64,000 bases of DNA, from contig NZ_JOAP01000022.1 in the NCBI RefSeq assembly GCF_000720475.1, positions 180,668 to 244,667 of the forward strand. Reading direction: 5' to 3'. Positions within the stretch are counted from its first letter, which is position 1. Every line of letters begins with the position of its first letter. Shown here one piece after another: positions 34,461 through 49,906 of the stretch. The stretch is from Streptomyces aureocirculatus (lineage in GTDB: Bacteria; Actinomycetota; Actinomycetes; Streptomycetales; Streptomycetaceae). The position numbers and the translations under genes are program-made. A model generated the notes under the pieces. That model did no database searches. It was not told the origin of the DNA and saw nothing but the letters and a program-made list of their open reading frames with translations.

Positions 34461-35467
34461 AACGCGCCGTCATCGCCGGCGCGGGCGCCTACCTGCCGCC
34501 CAAACTGGTCACCAACGCCGACCTCACCGCACGCCTGGACACCAGCGACGAATGGATCCGCACCCGCACCGGCATGTCCGTACGCCATGTCGTCGAACCC
34601 GGCACCGCCACCTGCGACCTGGCCGCCGAAGCCGGCCGGCGCGCCCTGGACGCCGCCGGAAGCGATGCGGACGTGGTCATCCTGGCCACCACCACCCCCG
34701 ACCGGCAGGTCCCGCCCACCGCACCGGAGATCGCCACCCGCCTCGGCCTTGGCACCGTGCCCGCCTTCGACCTGTCCGCGGCCTGCGCCGGCTTCCTGTA
34801 CGGCCTTGCCACCGCCTCCGGTCTGATCGCCACCGGCGCCGCCCAGCACGTCCTGCTCATCGGCGCAGACGCCTTCACCACCATGGTCGACCCCCAGGAC
34901 CGCGCCACCGCCGTCCTCTTCGGGGACGCCGCCGGCGCCCTGCTGCTGCGCGCCGGCGACGCCGGCGAGCCCGGCGCCGTGGGCACCGCGGTCCTGGGCA
35001 GCGACGGCAGCCTCGCCGACCTCATCCAGGTCCCCGCCGGGGGCTCGCGCAGCCGCGTGAACGGGCCCCTCACCGCCCTTGAGGACCCCAAGGACCTCTA
35101 CTTCCAGATGAACGGCCGCGAGACCTTCCGGCACGCGGTCACCCGCATGAGCCAGTCATCACGGGCGGCCGTCGCCGCCGCAGGCTGGGACATGACGGAG
35201 GTGGACCGCCTCTGCGCCCACCAGGCCAACGCCCGCATCCTTGCCGCCGTCGCCGACGAACTGGGCTTCGAGTCCGCCCGGCAGCTCTCCAACGTCGCCG
35301 AGGTCGGCAACACCGCAGCCGCCTCCCTGCCCACCCTGCTTGCCATGGCCGCGGCCGACGGCACCCTCAAGAGCGGCCACCGGGTGCTCCTGACCGCCTT
35401 CGGCGGCGGCCTTTCCTGGGGCGCGGCCACCCTCACCTGGCCCGACACCGACGTCCTCGTGGACTAG
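34457..35467 (+). CDS. Beta-ketoacyl-ACP synthase III (FabH-like)
   Basis: The 336-residue thiolase-fold enzyme has an intact Cys-His-Asn triad: Cys110 in DLSAACAGFL, His255 in AHQANARIL and Asn285 in VGNTAAASLP. The N terminus reads IAGAGAYLPPKLVTNADL, as in FabH. It would condense an acyl-CoA starter with malonyl-ACP, probably on the ACP encoded 15 bp downstream, and so could set the starter unit of the lipid chain. It could also act as an acyltransferase. Start and upstream stop overlap as ATGA. Confidence 0.9.
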   Translation: MKRAVIAGAGAYLPPKLVTNADLTARLDTSDEWIRTRTGMSVRHVVEPGTATCDLAAEAGRRALDAAGSDADVVILATTTPDRQVPPTAPEIATRLGLGTVPAFDLSAACAGFLYGLATASGLIATGAAQHVLLIGADAFTTMVDPQDRATAVLFGDAAGALLLRAGDAGEPGAVGTAVLGSDGSLADLIQVPAGGSRSRVNGPLTALEDPKDLYFQMNGRETFRHAVTRMSQSSRAAVAAAGWDMTEVDRLCAHQANARILAAVADELGFESARQLSNVAEVGNTAAASLPTLLAMAAADGTLKSGHRVLLTAFGGGLSWGAATLTWPDTDVLVD

Positions 35468-35481
35468 AAAGGACCTCCCTC

Positions 35482-35712
35482 ATGTTCGACACCCTCAAGG
35501 AAATCCTCGTCGACAAACTCAAGGTCGACCCCTCCCGCATCACCCCCCACGCCACCCGCGAGGAAGCCGAACTCGACTCCCTGGCCGTCGTGGAACTGTC
35601 CATGCTCCTGGACAAGGAGTACGGCGTCGTCATCAGCGACGACGAACTCATGGAAGCCGAGAACATCGGCGAGATGGCCCGCATGATGACCGAACGCCGC
35701 ACCACCGTCTGA
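35482..35712 (+). CDS. Acyl carrier protein
   Basis: A 76-residue acidic carrier protein with the phosphopantetheine attachment site AELDSLAVVEL (Ser33). The size and acidity fit type II fatty acid/polyketide ACPs. AAAGGACCT precedes the ATG. It probably receives the product of the KAS III next to it. Confidence 0.92.
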   Translation: MFDTLKEILVDKLKVDPSRITPHATREEAELDSLAVVELSMLLDKEYGVVISDDELMEAENIGEMARMMTERRTTV

Positions 35713-35907
35713 ACCCCGCCCCCCACCACCCGCACCACACCTACGGTGCCACCTGCTCCACCCGTACGGCACTGCCCGTACGGCATGTGCGTCATGCTGC
35801 CCTGCGCAGCCGCCCGGCCGCCCACATGGCCGGGCGGCGCGCACGGCAGGCACCGCCGCCCACCCGGGCGAGCAGTCCACCAACCGGCACGCCTCCAAGG
35901 AGAGTTC

Positions 35908-37176
35908 ATGCACGACGCACGGGAGCTGATCGAGGCCGGCGAGGTGGCCGTACAGCACCTGGCACGGCGGCGCTTTGCTCTGGACAGCGCCGCCCTGGAG
36001 AGCGCCCACAAGCGCCGGGCCGCAGCCCTTGGAGCCGTGGCCGACCTGCGCGCCGAGCTGAAGAAGGCCGCCCGCAACGGACCCCCCACACCCCAGGCCC
36101 GCGAGGCGACGCGGCAACTGCGCGAGCGCGTGCAGCAGGCCCAGGACAGCGCCCGCGACGCCGAAACCGAGCTGAACGCACTGCTCCTGGCCATCCCCAA
36201 CCTCCCCCTGCCCCAGGTGCCCGAGGGCCACAGCGACACCGAAGCCGTCGAGATCCGCCGCGGCGGCCCGCCCCCGGCCCCCGCCCAGCAGGCCGTGCAC
36301 CACGCCGACCTCGGCGAGCAGTTGGGCATCCTGGACACCGCCCGCGCCGCCCGCCTCTCCGGCGCCCGCTTCACCGCCGCCCGCGGCGCCGGCGCCCGCC
36401 TGGAGCGCGCCCTGGCCGACTTCTTCCTGGACCTGCACACCGGCGAACACGGCTACACCGAGCACTCCGTGCCCTACCTGGTCAACCGCCGGACCATGAC
36501 CGGCACCGGCCAGTTGCCCAAGTTCGAAGACGACCTGTTCGCCACCCGCGTGGGGGACCGCGAACTGTTCCTGGTGCCCACCGGCGAAGTCCCGCTCACC
36601 AACCTGGCGGCCGGCGAGGTGCTGGACGCCGGTGACCTGCCGCTGGCCCTGACCGCCCGCACCCCCTGCTTCCGCGCCGAGGCCGGCTCCTACGGCCGCG
36701 ACACCCGCGGCATCCTGCGCCTGCACCAGTTCGAGAAGGTGGAACTCGTACGCGTCTGCGCCGCAAAGGACGCCCCCGAGCAGCTTCAGCTCATGCTCAC
36801 CCACGCCGAGGAGTGCCTCACCCGCCTGGAACTGTCCCACCGCACCGTCATGCTGCCCGCCGGCGACCTGGGCTTCAGCGCCCGCATGACCTACGACATC
36901 GAAGTGTGGCTGCCGGGCAGCGGCGCCTGGCGGGAGATCTCCTCCGTCTCGGACTGCGGCACCTTCCAGGCCCGCCGCGCCGGCATCAAAGTACGCACCC
37001 CCAAGGGCGGCAAAGCCTACGCCGCCACCCTCAACGGCTCCGCCCTGCCCATCGGACGCACCCTGGCCGCCCTGCTCGAACAGGGACAGCAGCCCGACGG
37101 CTCCGTCACCCTGCCCAGCGCCCTGCACCCCTACACCGGCTTCGCCCGCATCCACCCCGGCGGCACCACAAGCTGA
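35908..37176 (+). CDS. Seryl-tRNA synthetase homologue, VlmL type
   Basis: The 422-residue class II aminoacyl-tRNA synthetase has an N-terminal antiparallel coiled coil (about residues 25-100), which in SerRS clamps the long variable arm of tRNA-Ser. Motif 2 reads PCFRAEAGSYGRDTRG and motif 3 NGSALPIGRTLAALLE. VlmL is the dedicated SerRS of valanimycin biosynthesis and provides seryl-tRNA to VlmA. SerRS selects tRNA by variable arm and acceptor, not anticodon, which makes the two anticodon-defective tRNA-like genes of this cluster plausible substrates. AAGGAGAG precedes the ATG at 35908. Confidence 0.92.
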   Translation: MHDARELIEAGEVAVQHLARRRFALDSAALESAHKRRAAALGAVADLRAELKKAARNGPPTPQAREATRQLRERVQQAQDSARDAETELNALLLAIPNLPLPQVPEGHSDTEAVEIRRGGPPPAPAQQAVHHADLGEQLGILDTARAARLSGARFTAARGAGARLERALADFFLDLHTGEHGYTEHSVPYLVNRRTMTGTGQLPKFEDDLFATRVGDRELFLVPTGEVPLTNLAAGEVLDAGDLPLALTARTPCFRAEAGSYGRDTRGILRLHQFEKVELVRVCAAKDAPEQLQLMLTHAEECLTRLELSHRTVMLPAGDLGFSARMTYDIEVWLPGSGAWREISSVSDCGTFQARRAGIKVRTPKGGKAYAATLNGSALPIGRTLAALLEQGQQPDGSVTLPSALHPYTGFARIHPGGTTS

Positions 37177-37230
37177 CCCCCCACATCCCGCACCCCGCCA
37201 TGCCCGCCCGCCGCGTGCCCGCATGCCGCC

Positions 37231-37258
37231 GCCCCCTGCCGGGGTGCGGGCAGGGGGC
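37231..37258. terminator. Bidirectional terminator
   Basis: GCCCCCTGCC pairs perfectly with GGCAGGGGGC around an 8-base loop, between the SerRS gene and the convergent SARP gene. Confidence 0.8.
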
Positions 37259-37311
37259 AACAGCGTGCGCACACCCCGGGGCGCGGGGGCCGGGGCCAGG
37301 TGGCAGGAGGG

Positions 37312-38094
37312 TCAGCCGGAGCGGACCAGTTCCGGCGCCGGCTGCACCGCAAGGACCGGCGCCTGGTTGAGGATGTCAAGGAAACGTTCCCGCAGGTGCG
37401 GTGAGGGCTCCATGCCCAGCTCGGCGACCATCCGGCCGCGCGCGGCATGATAGGTCTCGATCGCCTCGGCCTGGCGCCCGCACCGGTACAGGGCCAGCAT
37501 CAGGATCTCGGTGATCCGCTCCCGCCAGGGATGCACCACACTCAGCCGCTTCAACTCCCCTATGGCCGAGGGCACTTCGCACTCGAAGTCCAGCCACAGC
37601 TTGTCCTCGGTGGCCACCAGGTGCTCCTCGCCCAGTTGCACCGCCACCGACTGGCACAGCGGCCCCTTGGCAGCGTCCTGCAGCGGGGCGCCCCGCCAGA
37701 GCTGCAGGCACTCCTCCAGGAGGGCCGCCGCCTGCCCGGCGTCCTGATCCATCACCGCGCGCGCCCGGGCGGCGCGCCGGCGGAAGACGTTCATGTCGAG
37801 GTCATCGGCCGCGAACTCCAGCGCGTAACCGGTGGAGCGGGCCAGCAGGGCCACCTGTCCCGGCCCCCACTCGTGCAGGGTGCGGCGCAGCCGGGAGACA
37901 TGGGCCTGCAGCGCGTTCTCCACCGTCAGCGGCGGATCGTCCCCCCACAGTTCGGCATAGAGGTCTTCGGCCGGCACCATCCGGCCGCCGTTGACCAGCA
38001 GCACCGCCAGCAGGGCCCGCTGCTGTGCGCCGCGCACACTGTGGAACTGTCCGCCGACCTCGACTCCGACCGAACCGAGCACCTTGAACTTCAC
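37312..38094 (-). CDS. SARP-family transcriptional activator (SARP 1)
   Basis: The 260-residue regulator has an N-terminal OmpR-like winged helix (MKFKVLGSVGVEVGG..., AQQRALLAVLLVNGG, LQAHVSRLRRTL) and a bacterial transcriptional activation domain (LYRCGRQAEAIETYHAARGRM, LGMEPSPHLRER). It has the size and layout of ActII-ORF4/DnrI-type cluster activators. Its own promoter has a TCGAG-N6-TCAAG repeat, so auto- or cross-regulation by a SARP is likely. It is divergent from an exporter operon. Confidence 0.93.
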   Translation of the reverse strand: MKFKVLGSVGVEVGGQFHSVRGAQQRALLAVLLVNGGRMVPAEDLYAELWGDDPPLTVENALQAHVSRLRRTLHEWGPGQVALLARSTGYALEFAADDLDMNVFRRRAARARAVMDQDAGQAAALLEECLQLWRGAPLQDAAKGPLCQSVAVQLGEEHLVATEDKLWLDFECEVPSAIGELKRLSVVHPWRERITEILMLALYRCGRQAEAIETYHAARGRMVAELGMEPSPHLRERFLDILNQAPVLAVQPAPELVRSG

Positions 38095-38194
38095 TGACTG
38101 CTCCTCCCTGCCAAACGCCCCTGAAGGGTGCTGGCCGCAGCGGCCGGCGGGGCGGTACGGAGTGTGCTGTGCGTGTTGAACGTTGCACCAGGGC

Positions 38195-38282
38195 CTTGAG
38201 CCCGGCTCGAAACCGGCCCTGCGCCCGCGTGCCGCCGGGCGGGCGGGGGCGGGCCTTGAGCAGGTCTCAAGTGGAGGTCAAG
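38195..38282. promoter_or_regulatory. Divergent promoter with two TC(A/G)AG repeat pairs
   Basis: On the minus strand TCGAG (38210-38206) and TCAAG (38199-38195) are 11 bp apart, facing SARP 1. On the plus strand TCAAG at 38267-38271 and 38278-38282 are 11 bp apart, facing the SnoaL-like/MFS operon. Both pairs have SARP-site geometry. Confidence 0.6.
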
Positions 38283-38380
38283 TCGGCTCTGTCACTGTGG
38301 AATTCGGGAGCCGCCCCAGGGCGCGTGCGCGTCCGCGGCCCTGTCCCAGGCAGAGTTGTTGAAGCGATCAAGGAGTACGC

Positions 38381-38752
38381 GTGAGTGACCTGACCGAACT
38401 GGCCGACCGGTACATCAGCATCTGGAACGAGCCGGACGAGGCCAAGCGAGCCGCGGCGATCGCCGACCTGTACGCCGCCGACGCCACCTACACCGACCCG
38501 CTGGCCGACGTCTCCGGCCACGACGGCATCGCCACCGTCATCACCGGCGCCCGCCAGCAGTTCACCGGGTTCGAGTTCAAGATCCTCGGTGCTGTCGACG
38601 CCAACCACCACATCGCCCGCTTCCAGTGGGAGCTCGTGCCCGCCGCCGGCGGCGAGAACATCGTCATCGGCTTCGACGTCATCGCCACCGACGGCGCCGG
38701 AAAGATCAAGACCGTCTCCGGCTTCCTGGACAAGGTGCCCGCCGGCGCCTGA
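38381..38752 (+). CDS. SnoaL/NTF2-like protein
   Basis: The 123-residue cone-shaped alpha+beta protein has the family pattern LADRYISIWNEPD, DLYAADATYTDPLADVSGHDGI and FEFKILGAVDANHHIARFQWEL. It could be an isomerase, hydrolase or binding protein; clusters use this fold for cyclases and for product binding. The GTG at 38381 follows AAGGAG. It is followed by the exporter gene in the same direction, after 115 bp, so a role near export or self-protection is also possible. Confidence 0.83.
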   Translation: MSDLTELADRYISIWNEPDEAKRAAAIADLYAADATYTDPLADVSGHDGIATVITGARQQFTGFEFKILGAVDANHHIARFQWELVPAAGGENIVIGFDVIATDGAGKIKTVSGFLDKVPAGA

Positions 38753-38867
38753 GTCCTTTGCACGTCTTTTTCGGACTGTGTGCCGGGCGGCACCTCCGCA
38801 TCCACCTGCGGGGCTGCCGCCCGCTCGCGTCCCCGCAGCGCATTAGCTGACCTCAAGGAGCACCACG

Positions 38868-40367
38868 ATGAGTACGGACACAGGGGCGCCCGCCGCCGGG
38901 ACCCAAGAGGCGGTGACGTTACCGGCTGCCGCGCCCGCCAAAGGTGCGGCCGCGCCGGGCTGGGGTGCCCTGGCCATCGTGATGGTGGGCACCTTCATCA
39001 CCGTCCTGGACTATTTCATCATCAATGTCGCCGTGCCCGCGATCCAGTTGGACCTGACCGCGTCCTCGGCCCAGTCCCAGTTGGTCATCATCGGCTACGG
39101 TGTCGCCTTCACCGCCGGCATGATCACCGGCGGGCGGCTCGGCGATCTCTACGGCCGGCGGCGCATGTTCAGCCTGGGCATGCTCGGTTTCACCATCGCC
39201 TCGGCGCTGTGCGCCCTGGCGCAGAGCCCGGACGCGCTGGTGGCCTTCCGGGTGCTGCAGGGGGCCGCGGCCGCGCTCATGGTGCCGCAGGTCCTTGGCA
39301 TCCTCGGGGTCGTCTACACCGGGGCCGCCCGCGCGCGGGCCTTTGTCGTCTACGGCCTGGTGATCGGCCTGGCCGGGGTGTTCGGGCAGGTCATCGGCGG
39401 GGCGCTGATCTCCGCGGACGTGGCCGGGCTGACCTGGCGGGCGATCTTCCTGATCAACCTGCCCGTCGGCGTCATCGCCCTGGTGCTCACCCCCCGGCTG
39501 ATCCCGGAGTCCCGTGCCGCCAAGGGCGGGCGCCTGGACCTGGTCGGGGCGGTGCTCTCGGCGGCCGCGCTGGCGGCGATCGTGCTGTCCCTGGTCGAGG
39601 GCCAGGAGCGGGACTGGCCGCTGTGGACGTGGCTGCTGCTTGTGGCCGCGGTGCCGCTCAGTGCCGCCTTCGTCCTTCACCAGCGCGCCCGCCAGCACAA
39701 CAGCCCGCTGGTCGACTTCGCCCTGTTCAAGGGCCGCACCTTCCCCGTCGGGCTCATCGCCATGCTGCTGTACTTCCTGGCCATGGGCTCCTTCTTCTTC
39801 CTGCTCGCGCTGTATCTGCAGCAGGGCCGGGGGCTCTCGCCCGCCGAGTCGGGCCTGGTCTTCCTCACCCTGGGCGCGGGCTATCTGGGCTCCTCGATGC
39901 TCTCCACGAAGCTGGCCGCACGCCTGGGCGACACCCTGATCACCGCCGGTCCGCTCACCCTGGCCGTGGGCTATGTGCTGACCGGTCTCACCGCCTCGTG
40001 GATCGGCACCGACAAGTCCATCGCCTGGATCATCGCGCCGCTGATCCTGTCGGGCATCGGCATGGGAATGACCACCGGGCCGCTGACCGGGGCACTGCTT
40101 GCGGGCACCGACCCCGAGCACGCCGCGGCCGCCTCGGGCACCGCCAACACCGTGCAGGAGGGCGGGGTCGCCGTCGGCGTGGCCGTCGTCGGCGCGGTCT
40201 TCTTCCCCGCCCTGGGCGACGCCCCGGTACCCGGCGACTATCCGCACGCCTTCGACGTCGGCCTGATCCCGCTGGTGGCGTTCTGCCTGGCCTCCTCGGT
40301 GATGGTGCGGTTCATGCGGCCGCGCGCCGAACCCCGGCCCCGCGCCAAGAAACCCGCCCCGCACTGA
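38868..40367 (+). CDS. MFS drug exporter, DHA2/14-helix type (VlmF-like role)
   Basis: The 499-residue protein has about 14 membrane helices and the DHA2 motifs LDYFIINVAVPAIQ in helix 1 and GRLGDLYGRRRMF after helix 2; helix 5 has the GxxxGPxxG-like GLAGVFGQVIGGAL. It should export the cluster product and give self-resistance; valanimycin resistance depends on a transporter of the same class (VlmF). AAGGAG precedes the ATG at 38868, and a strong terminator follows. Confidence 0.9.
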   Translation: MSTDTGAPAAGTQEAVTLPAAAPAKGAAAPGWGALAIVMVGTFITVLDYFIINVAVPAIQLDLTASSAQSQLVIIGYGVAFTAGMITGGRLGDLYGRRRMFSLGMLGFTIASALCALAQSPDALVAFRVLQGAAAALMVPQVLGILGVVYTGAARARAFVVYGLVIGLAGVFGQVIGGALISADVAGLTWRAIFLINLPVGVIALVLTPRLIPESRAAKGGRLDLVGAVLSAAALAAIVLSLVEGQERDWPLWTWLLLVAAVPLSAAFVLHQRARQHNSPLVDFALFKGRTFPVGLIAMLLYFLAMGSFFFLLALYLQQGRGLSPAESGLVFLTLGAGYLGSSMLSTKLAARLGDTLITAGPLTLAVGYVLTGLTASWIGTDKSIAWIIAPLILSGIGMGMTTGPLTGALLAGTDPEHAAAASGTANTVQEGGVAVGVAVVGAVFFPALGDAPVPGDYPHAFDVGLIPLVAFCLASSVMVRFMRPRAEPRPRAKKPAPH

Positions 40368-40420
40368 ACACCGGGCGCCGGGCGACCCCGGCACCCCCGG
40401 GGCGATCCCGCGCCCGAGCC

Positions 40421-40452
40421 AGGCCGAGCCGACGCACCCCGCGGCTCGGCCT
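40421..40452 (+). terminator. Terminator of the exporter gene
   Basis: AGGCCGAGCCG pairs over 11 bp with CGGCTCGGCCT and is followed by TTTCG. Confidence 0.8.
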
Positions 40453-40614
40453 TTCGCCTGCCCGCACCCCGCCAGACGACACCGCCAGGCAGCGCCGGTA
40501 CGCGGCAGTGCCGGTACGGGGCAGTGCCGCGGGGGGCGAACACCCGCCCTCCCGGGGGGTGTTGCGGGGCGGGCCGGCGGGCGGATACGGCGCCATTGCC
40601 GGGCGAGCGCCCGG

Positions 40615-40630
40615 TCAGTGGCGTGTCAGT
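40615..40630 (+). promoter_or_regulatory. SARP-type operator, TCAGT-N6-TCAGT, before ACP-PKS operon
   Basis: Two identical TCAGT words start at 40615 and 40626, 11 bp apart, about 80 bp upstream of the ACP that precedes the PKS. The word class matches those of the tRNA-like genes and the azoxy operon. Confidence 0.55.
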
Positions 40631-40706
40631 CGCCGGTGGTTGGCTTGGCGCTCAATTCACCGGCGCGGCCCGTGCGCGCCCGGACCTTCACGGATCGGTC
40701 ACCGCC

Positions 40707-41030
40707 ATGTCTGACACACCCATACCCCTGCAGCAACTGCGCGAGCTGCCCGCCCACGAACTGAAGGAAGAGATCGAGATCCTCGTGGTGGAGCTGTTCA
40801 AGGACGCTCTGCTGATGGAGGACGACGAGGACCTCCCGCTGGCCGTCAGCTACTTCGACCTCGGCCTGACCTCGCTGCGCCTGACCGCGCTCAAGCAGAG
40901 CCTGGAGGAGCTCCTTGAGCTGACCATCAACACCAACGTGCTGTTCAACGAGCCCACCGTCGAGCAGCTCGTGTACTACCTCACCGACCTGATGGCCGGC
41001 GCCACCGCCACTTTCCAGCCCGCACCGTAG
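40707..41030 (+). CDS. Acyl carrier protein of the PKS operon
   Basis: A 107-residue carrier protein with attachment site YFDLGLTSLRLTALK (Ser56), in a TS rather than DS context, as in many trans-acting and iterative-PKS carriers. The N-terminal 25 residues form an extra helix. It starts at the ATG at 40707 without a strong ribosome binding site, 31 bp before the PKS gene. It may receive or hand over chains of the PKS. Confidence 0.88.
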   Translation: MSDTPIPLQQLRELPAHELKEEIEILVVELFKDALLMEDDEDLPLAVSYFDLGLTSLRLTALKQSLEELLELTINTNVLFNEPTVEQLVYYLTDLMAGATATFQPAP

Positions 41031-41061
41031 CCGCCACCGGTTAGAAGGAGCCCCCGCGGAC

Positions 41062-47175
<6,114 letters not shown>

Positions 47176-47218
47176 CCTCGTCCACGGTGCCCGTTCATCT
47201 CACCAGCAGGGGGCAGAC

Positions 47219-48868
47219 ATGAACCACCCCGCGCACTGGACGCTGTCCCATGTGCTGGCGCGGCACGCTGATGCCCGGCCCGCTCATCCGGCGGTGATCT
47301 GCGAGGAGCGGCGCACCAGCTACGCGGAGCTGCACCGCGCCAGCAACCGGGTGGCGCACGCGCTGCGGGCGGCCGGGATCGGGGCCGGCAGCCGGGTGGC
47401 CTATCTGGGCCGCGAGTGTGAGCACTACTATTTGGCGATCCTGGCCTGCGCCAAGGCGGGCGCGGTGATCGTGCCGGTCAACTGGCGGCTCACCCCGGCC
47501 GAGGTGGATCACATCCTGGGTGATGCGGGTGCCGAACTGCTCTTCGTGGACGAGGAGTTCCGTGCCACCGCCGATGCGGCCCTTGCCGGCGATCTGGGGA
47601 GTCTGCGGGCGGTGGTGCGGGTGGACGGCACCGGCGCCGACGGGCGCCCGGACCGGGGTGCGGGGCTGCGCGCCTGGTGTGCGCAGGCGCCCGACACCGA
47701 TCTGGCGCAGTGCGGCGGCCCCGATGACGCGGTGCTGCAGATCTACACCAGCGGTACCACCGGGCTGCCCAAGGGGGTGGTGCTGGCCCACCGCACGTTC
47801 TTCACCCTGCCCCAGGCCACCAAGGACAGCGGCGCGGACCCCGATGAGGGCATCGACTGGCGGGCTTCGGATGTCAGCCTCATCTCGCTGCCGGGTTTCG
47901 GGATCGCGGGCATCGGCTGGTTCCTGCACGGCTTGTGCGCGGGCGCCACCAATGTGGTGATGCCGATGTACTCGGCGCAGGAAGCGGTCCGTCTGATCGA
48001 GCGGGAGAAGGTGACCATCACCTTCGTGGCCCCGGCCATGCTGCAGATGATGCTCGACGAACGCGGGGTGTCCACGGACACGTTCGCCTCCATGCGCAAG
48101 ATCGCTTATGGGGCGGCGCCGATCTCCGAGGGGCTGCTGCACCGCTGTCTGCAGGTGTTCGGCTGCCAGTTGGCGCAGATCTATGCCTCCACCGAGGCGG
48201 GCAGTGTCGCGGTGTGTCTGCCTCCTTCCGCGCACCGGGCGGGCAGCGTCCTGCTGCGGGCGGCGGGCCGGGCCTGCCCCGGCAACGAGATCAAGGTGAT
48301 CGACCGCAAGGGGCAGGTGCTGGGGCCCGGTGAGATCGGGCAGGTGTGCATCCGCACCCCTGCGCACATGCTCGGCTACCACAACCGGCCCGAGGCCACC
48401 GCGGCGACGCTGGTTAAGGGCTGGCTGCACATGGGCGATGCCGGCTACCTGGACGAGGACGGCTATCTGTTTTTGTGCGACCGCATCAACGACACCATCA
48501 TCGTGGCGGGTCAGAACATTTATCCCGCCGAGGTGGAAAAGCAGCTCAGCGAACACCCCGCGGTGGCCGATGCCGCCGTGGTCGGGGTGCCCGACGCACG
48601 CTGGGGCGAGGCGGTGCACGCCGCCGTCGTCCTGCGCCCGGGCGCCCGGGCCAGCCCCCGCCAACTGCTGCTGTTCCTGCGCGGCCGCATCGCCGACTAC
48701 AAGATCCCCGTCGCCTACCACCTGCTTCAGGCGCTGCCCCGCAACCCCTCGGGGAAGATCCTGCGCCGGGCGGTGCGCGAGCAGCTCCGCAACCCCCAAC
48801 CCGCCCCGAACCCCCCGGCCGGGGCGACGGCGGCCGGGGCGACGGCGGCGGCTTCCGCCCCGGCCTGA
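47219..48868 (+). CDS. AMP-dependent acyl-CoA/ACP ligase
   Basis: The 549-residue ANL-superfamily enzyme has the P-loop-like YTSGTTGLPKG, IYASTEAGSV, the hinge LCDRINDTIIVAGQNIYPAEVE and the catalytic Lys in NPSGKILRRAV. Most similar by pattern to fatty acyl-CoA synthetases and FadD-like loading ligases. It could activate a carboxylic starter for the KAS III, PKS or a free ACP. It directly follows the PKS gene. The last 25 residues are a Gly/Ala/Thr repeat. Confidence 0.9.
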   Translation: MNHPAHWTLSHVLARHADARPAHPAVICEERRTSYAELHRASNRVAHALRAAGIGAGSRVAYLGRECEHYYLAILACAKAGAVIVPVNWRLTPAEVDHILGDAGAELLFVDEEFRATADAALAGDLGSLRAVVRVDGTGADGRPDRGAGLRAWCAQAPDTDLAQCGGPDDAVLQIYTSGTTGLPKGVVLAHRTFFTLPQATKDSGADPDEGIDWRASDVSLISLPGFGIAGIGWFLHGLCAGATNVVMPMYSAQEAVRLIEREKVTITFVAPAMLQMMLDERGVSTDTFASMRKIAYGAAPISEGLLHRCLQVFGCQLAQIYASTEAGSVAVCLPPSAHRAGSVLLRAAGRACPGNEIKVIDRKGQVLGPGEIGQVCIRTPAHMLGYHNRPEATAATLVKGWLHMGDAGYLDEDGYLFLCDRINDTIIVAGQNIYPAEVEKQLSEHPAVADAAVVGVPDARWGEAVHAAVVLRPGARASPRQLLLFLRGRIADYKIPVAYHLLQALPRNPSGKILRRAVREQLRNPQPAPNPPAGATAAGATAAASAPA

Positions 48869-48919
48869 CCTGCTTGTTTCCTTCCTCCGTGTTTTTTTCG
48901 CTTTCGATCGGAGTCCGAC

Positions 48920-49906
48920 ATGGGCACCTCCGCCGGCCCGCTGCGCATCGGCGTCCTGCTGCCGACCCGGGAACAGGCCATCAACGGCGCTTTCGCCGCC
49001 GCGCCACTGCTCGACTTCGCCCGGCAGGCCGAGGACCTCGGCTTCGACTCGCTGTGGGCGGGCGACTCGCTGACCGCCCGGCCGCGCCTTGACCCGCTGG
49101 TCGTGCTGTCGGCCGCGGGCGCGGTCACCAGCCGGGTCACCCTGGGCACCGCGGCGTTGACCCCGGCGCTGCGCCATCCCCTGATCGGCGCGAACATGAT
49201 CTCCAGCCTGGACCATGTGTGTGCCTCCCGGCTCACCCTGGGCCTGGGCTCGGGTTTCCCGATGCCGGAGACCGAGGAGGAATTCGCCGCCGTCGGCGCC
49301 GCCTTCGCCGGCCGCGCCGGACGCCTGGACGACATCGTCGCACTGTGGCGGCGCGCCTGGAGCGCCAGTGGGCCAGGCGCCGAAACCGGCTACGAGGGAC
49401 GCTACTGGCAGGCACAGGGCCTTGACCGGCTGCCGCGCCCGCACCGCCGGGGCGGGCCGCCGCTGTGGCTTGCGGGCAGCGACACCCCGCGTGTCCTTGA
49501 GCGGGTGGCCCGCCACTACGACGGCTGGCTGCCGTTCCTGCCCGACGCCGATGCCTACGGGCGGGCCTGGCAGCGCATCAGCGAACTGGCCGCCGCCGCC
49601 GGCCGCCCGCCCCAAGCCCTCACCCCGGCCCTGTACGCCACGATCACCGTCGACGACGACGCGGACAGCGCCCGGGCGGAGCTGGAGCACTACATCAGCC
49701 ACTACTACGGGGCCCCGCTGGAGCAGATGGCCCGCTTCCAGGCCTACGCCTGGGGCAGCGCCGGGCAATGCGCCCAGGCGCTGGCGGCCTATGTGCGCTC
49801 CGGCGCCCGCCATCTGGTGATCCGCATCGGGTCGCTGGAGCCCCAGGCGCAGCTCAAGCAGATCGCCGATGTGCTGCTGCCCCGACTCAAGGAGAGCGTT
49901 CTGTGA
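48920..49906 (+). CDS. Luciferase-like (LLM) flavin/F420 oxidoreductase
   Basis: The 328-residue TIM-barrel protein fits the bacterial luciferase family: GVLLPTREQAI, AEDLGFDSLWAGDS, SRLTLGLGSGFPMPETEEEF and GGPPLWLAGSDTPRVLERVARHYDGWLP. Such enzymes are FMN-dependent monooxygenases or F420-dependent reductases. Its overlap with the thioesterase gene (GTGA) and its place behind PKS and ligase suggest it acts on the carrier-bound chain or the released product. Which cofactor it uses cannot be read. Confidence 0.88.
   Translation: MGTSAGPLRIGVLLPTREQAINGAFAAAPLLDFARQAEDLGFDSLWAGDSLTARPRLDPLVVLSAAGAVTSRVTLGTAALTPALRHPLIGANMISSLDHVCASRLTLGLGSGFPMPETEEEFAAVGAAFAGRAGRLDDIVALWRRAWSASGPGAETGYEGRYWQAQGLDRLPRPHRRGGPPLWLAGSDTPRVLERVARHYDGWLPFLPDADAYGRAWQRISELAAAAGRPPQALTPALYATITVDDDADSARAELEHYISHYYGAPLEQMARFQAYAWGSAGQCAQALAAYVRSGARHLVIRIGSLEPQAQLKQIADVLLPRLKESVL

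Noticed and set aside
35908..37176. The seryl-tRNA synthetase as the housekeeping enzyme
   Set aside because: It lies in the azoxy operon next to VlmO/VlmB/VlmA homologues, as VlmL does in valanimycin biosynthesis; no other translation genes are nearby. The housekeeping copy should be elsewhere.
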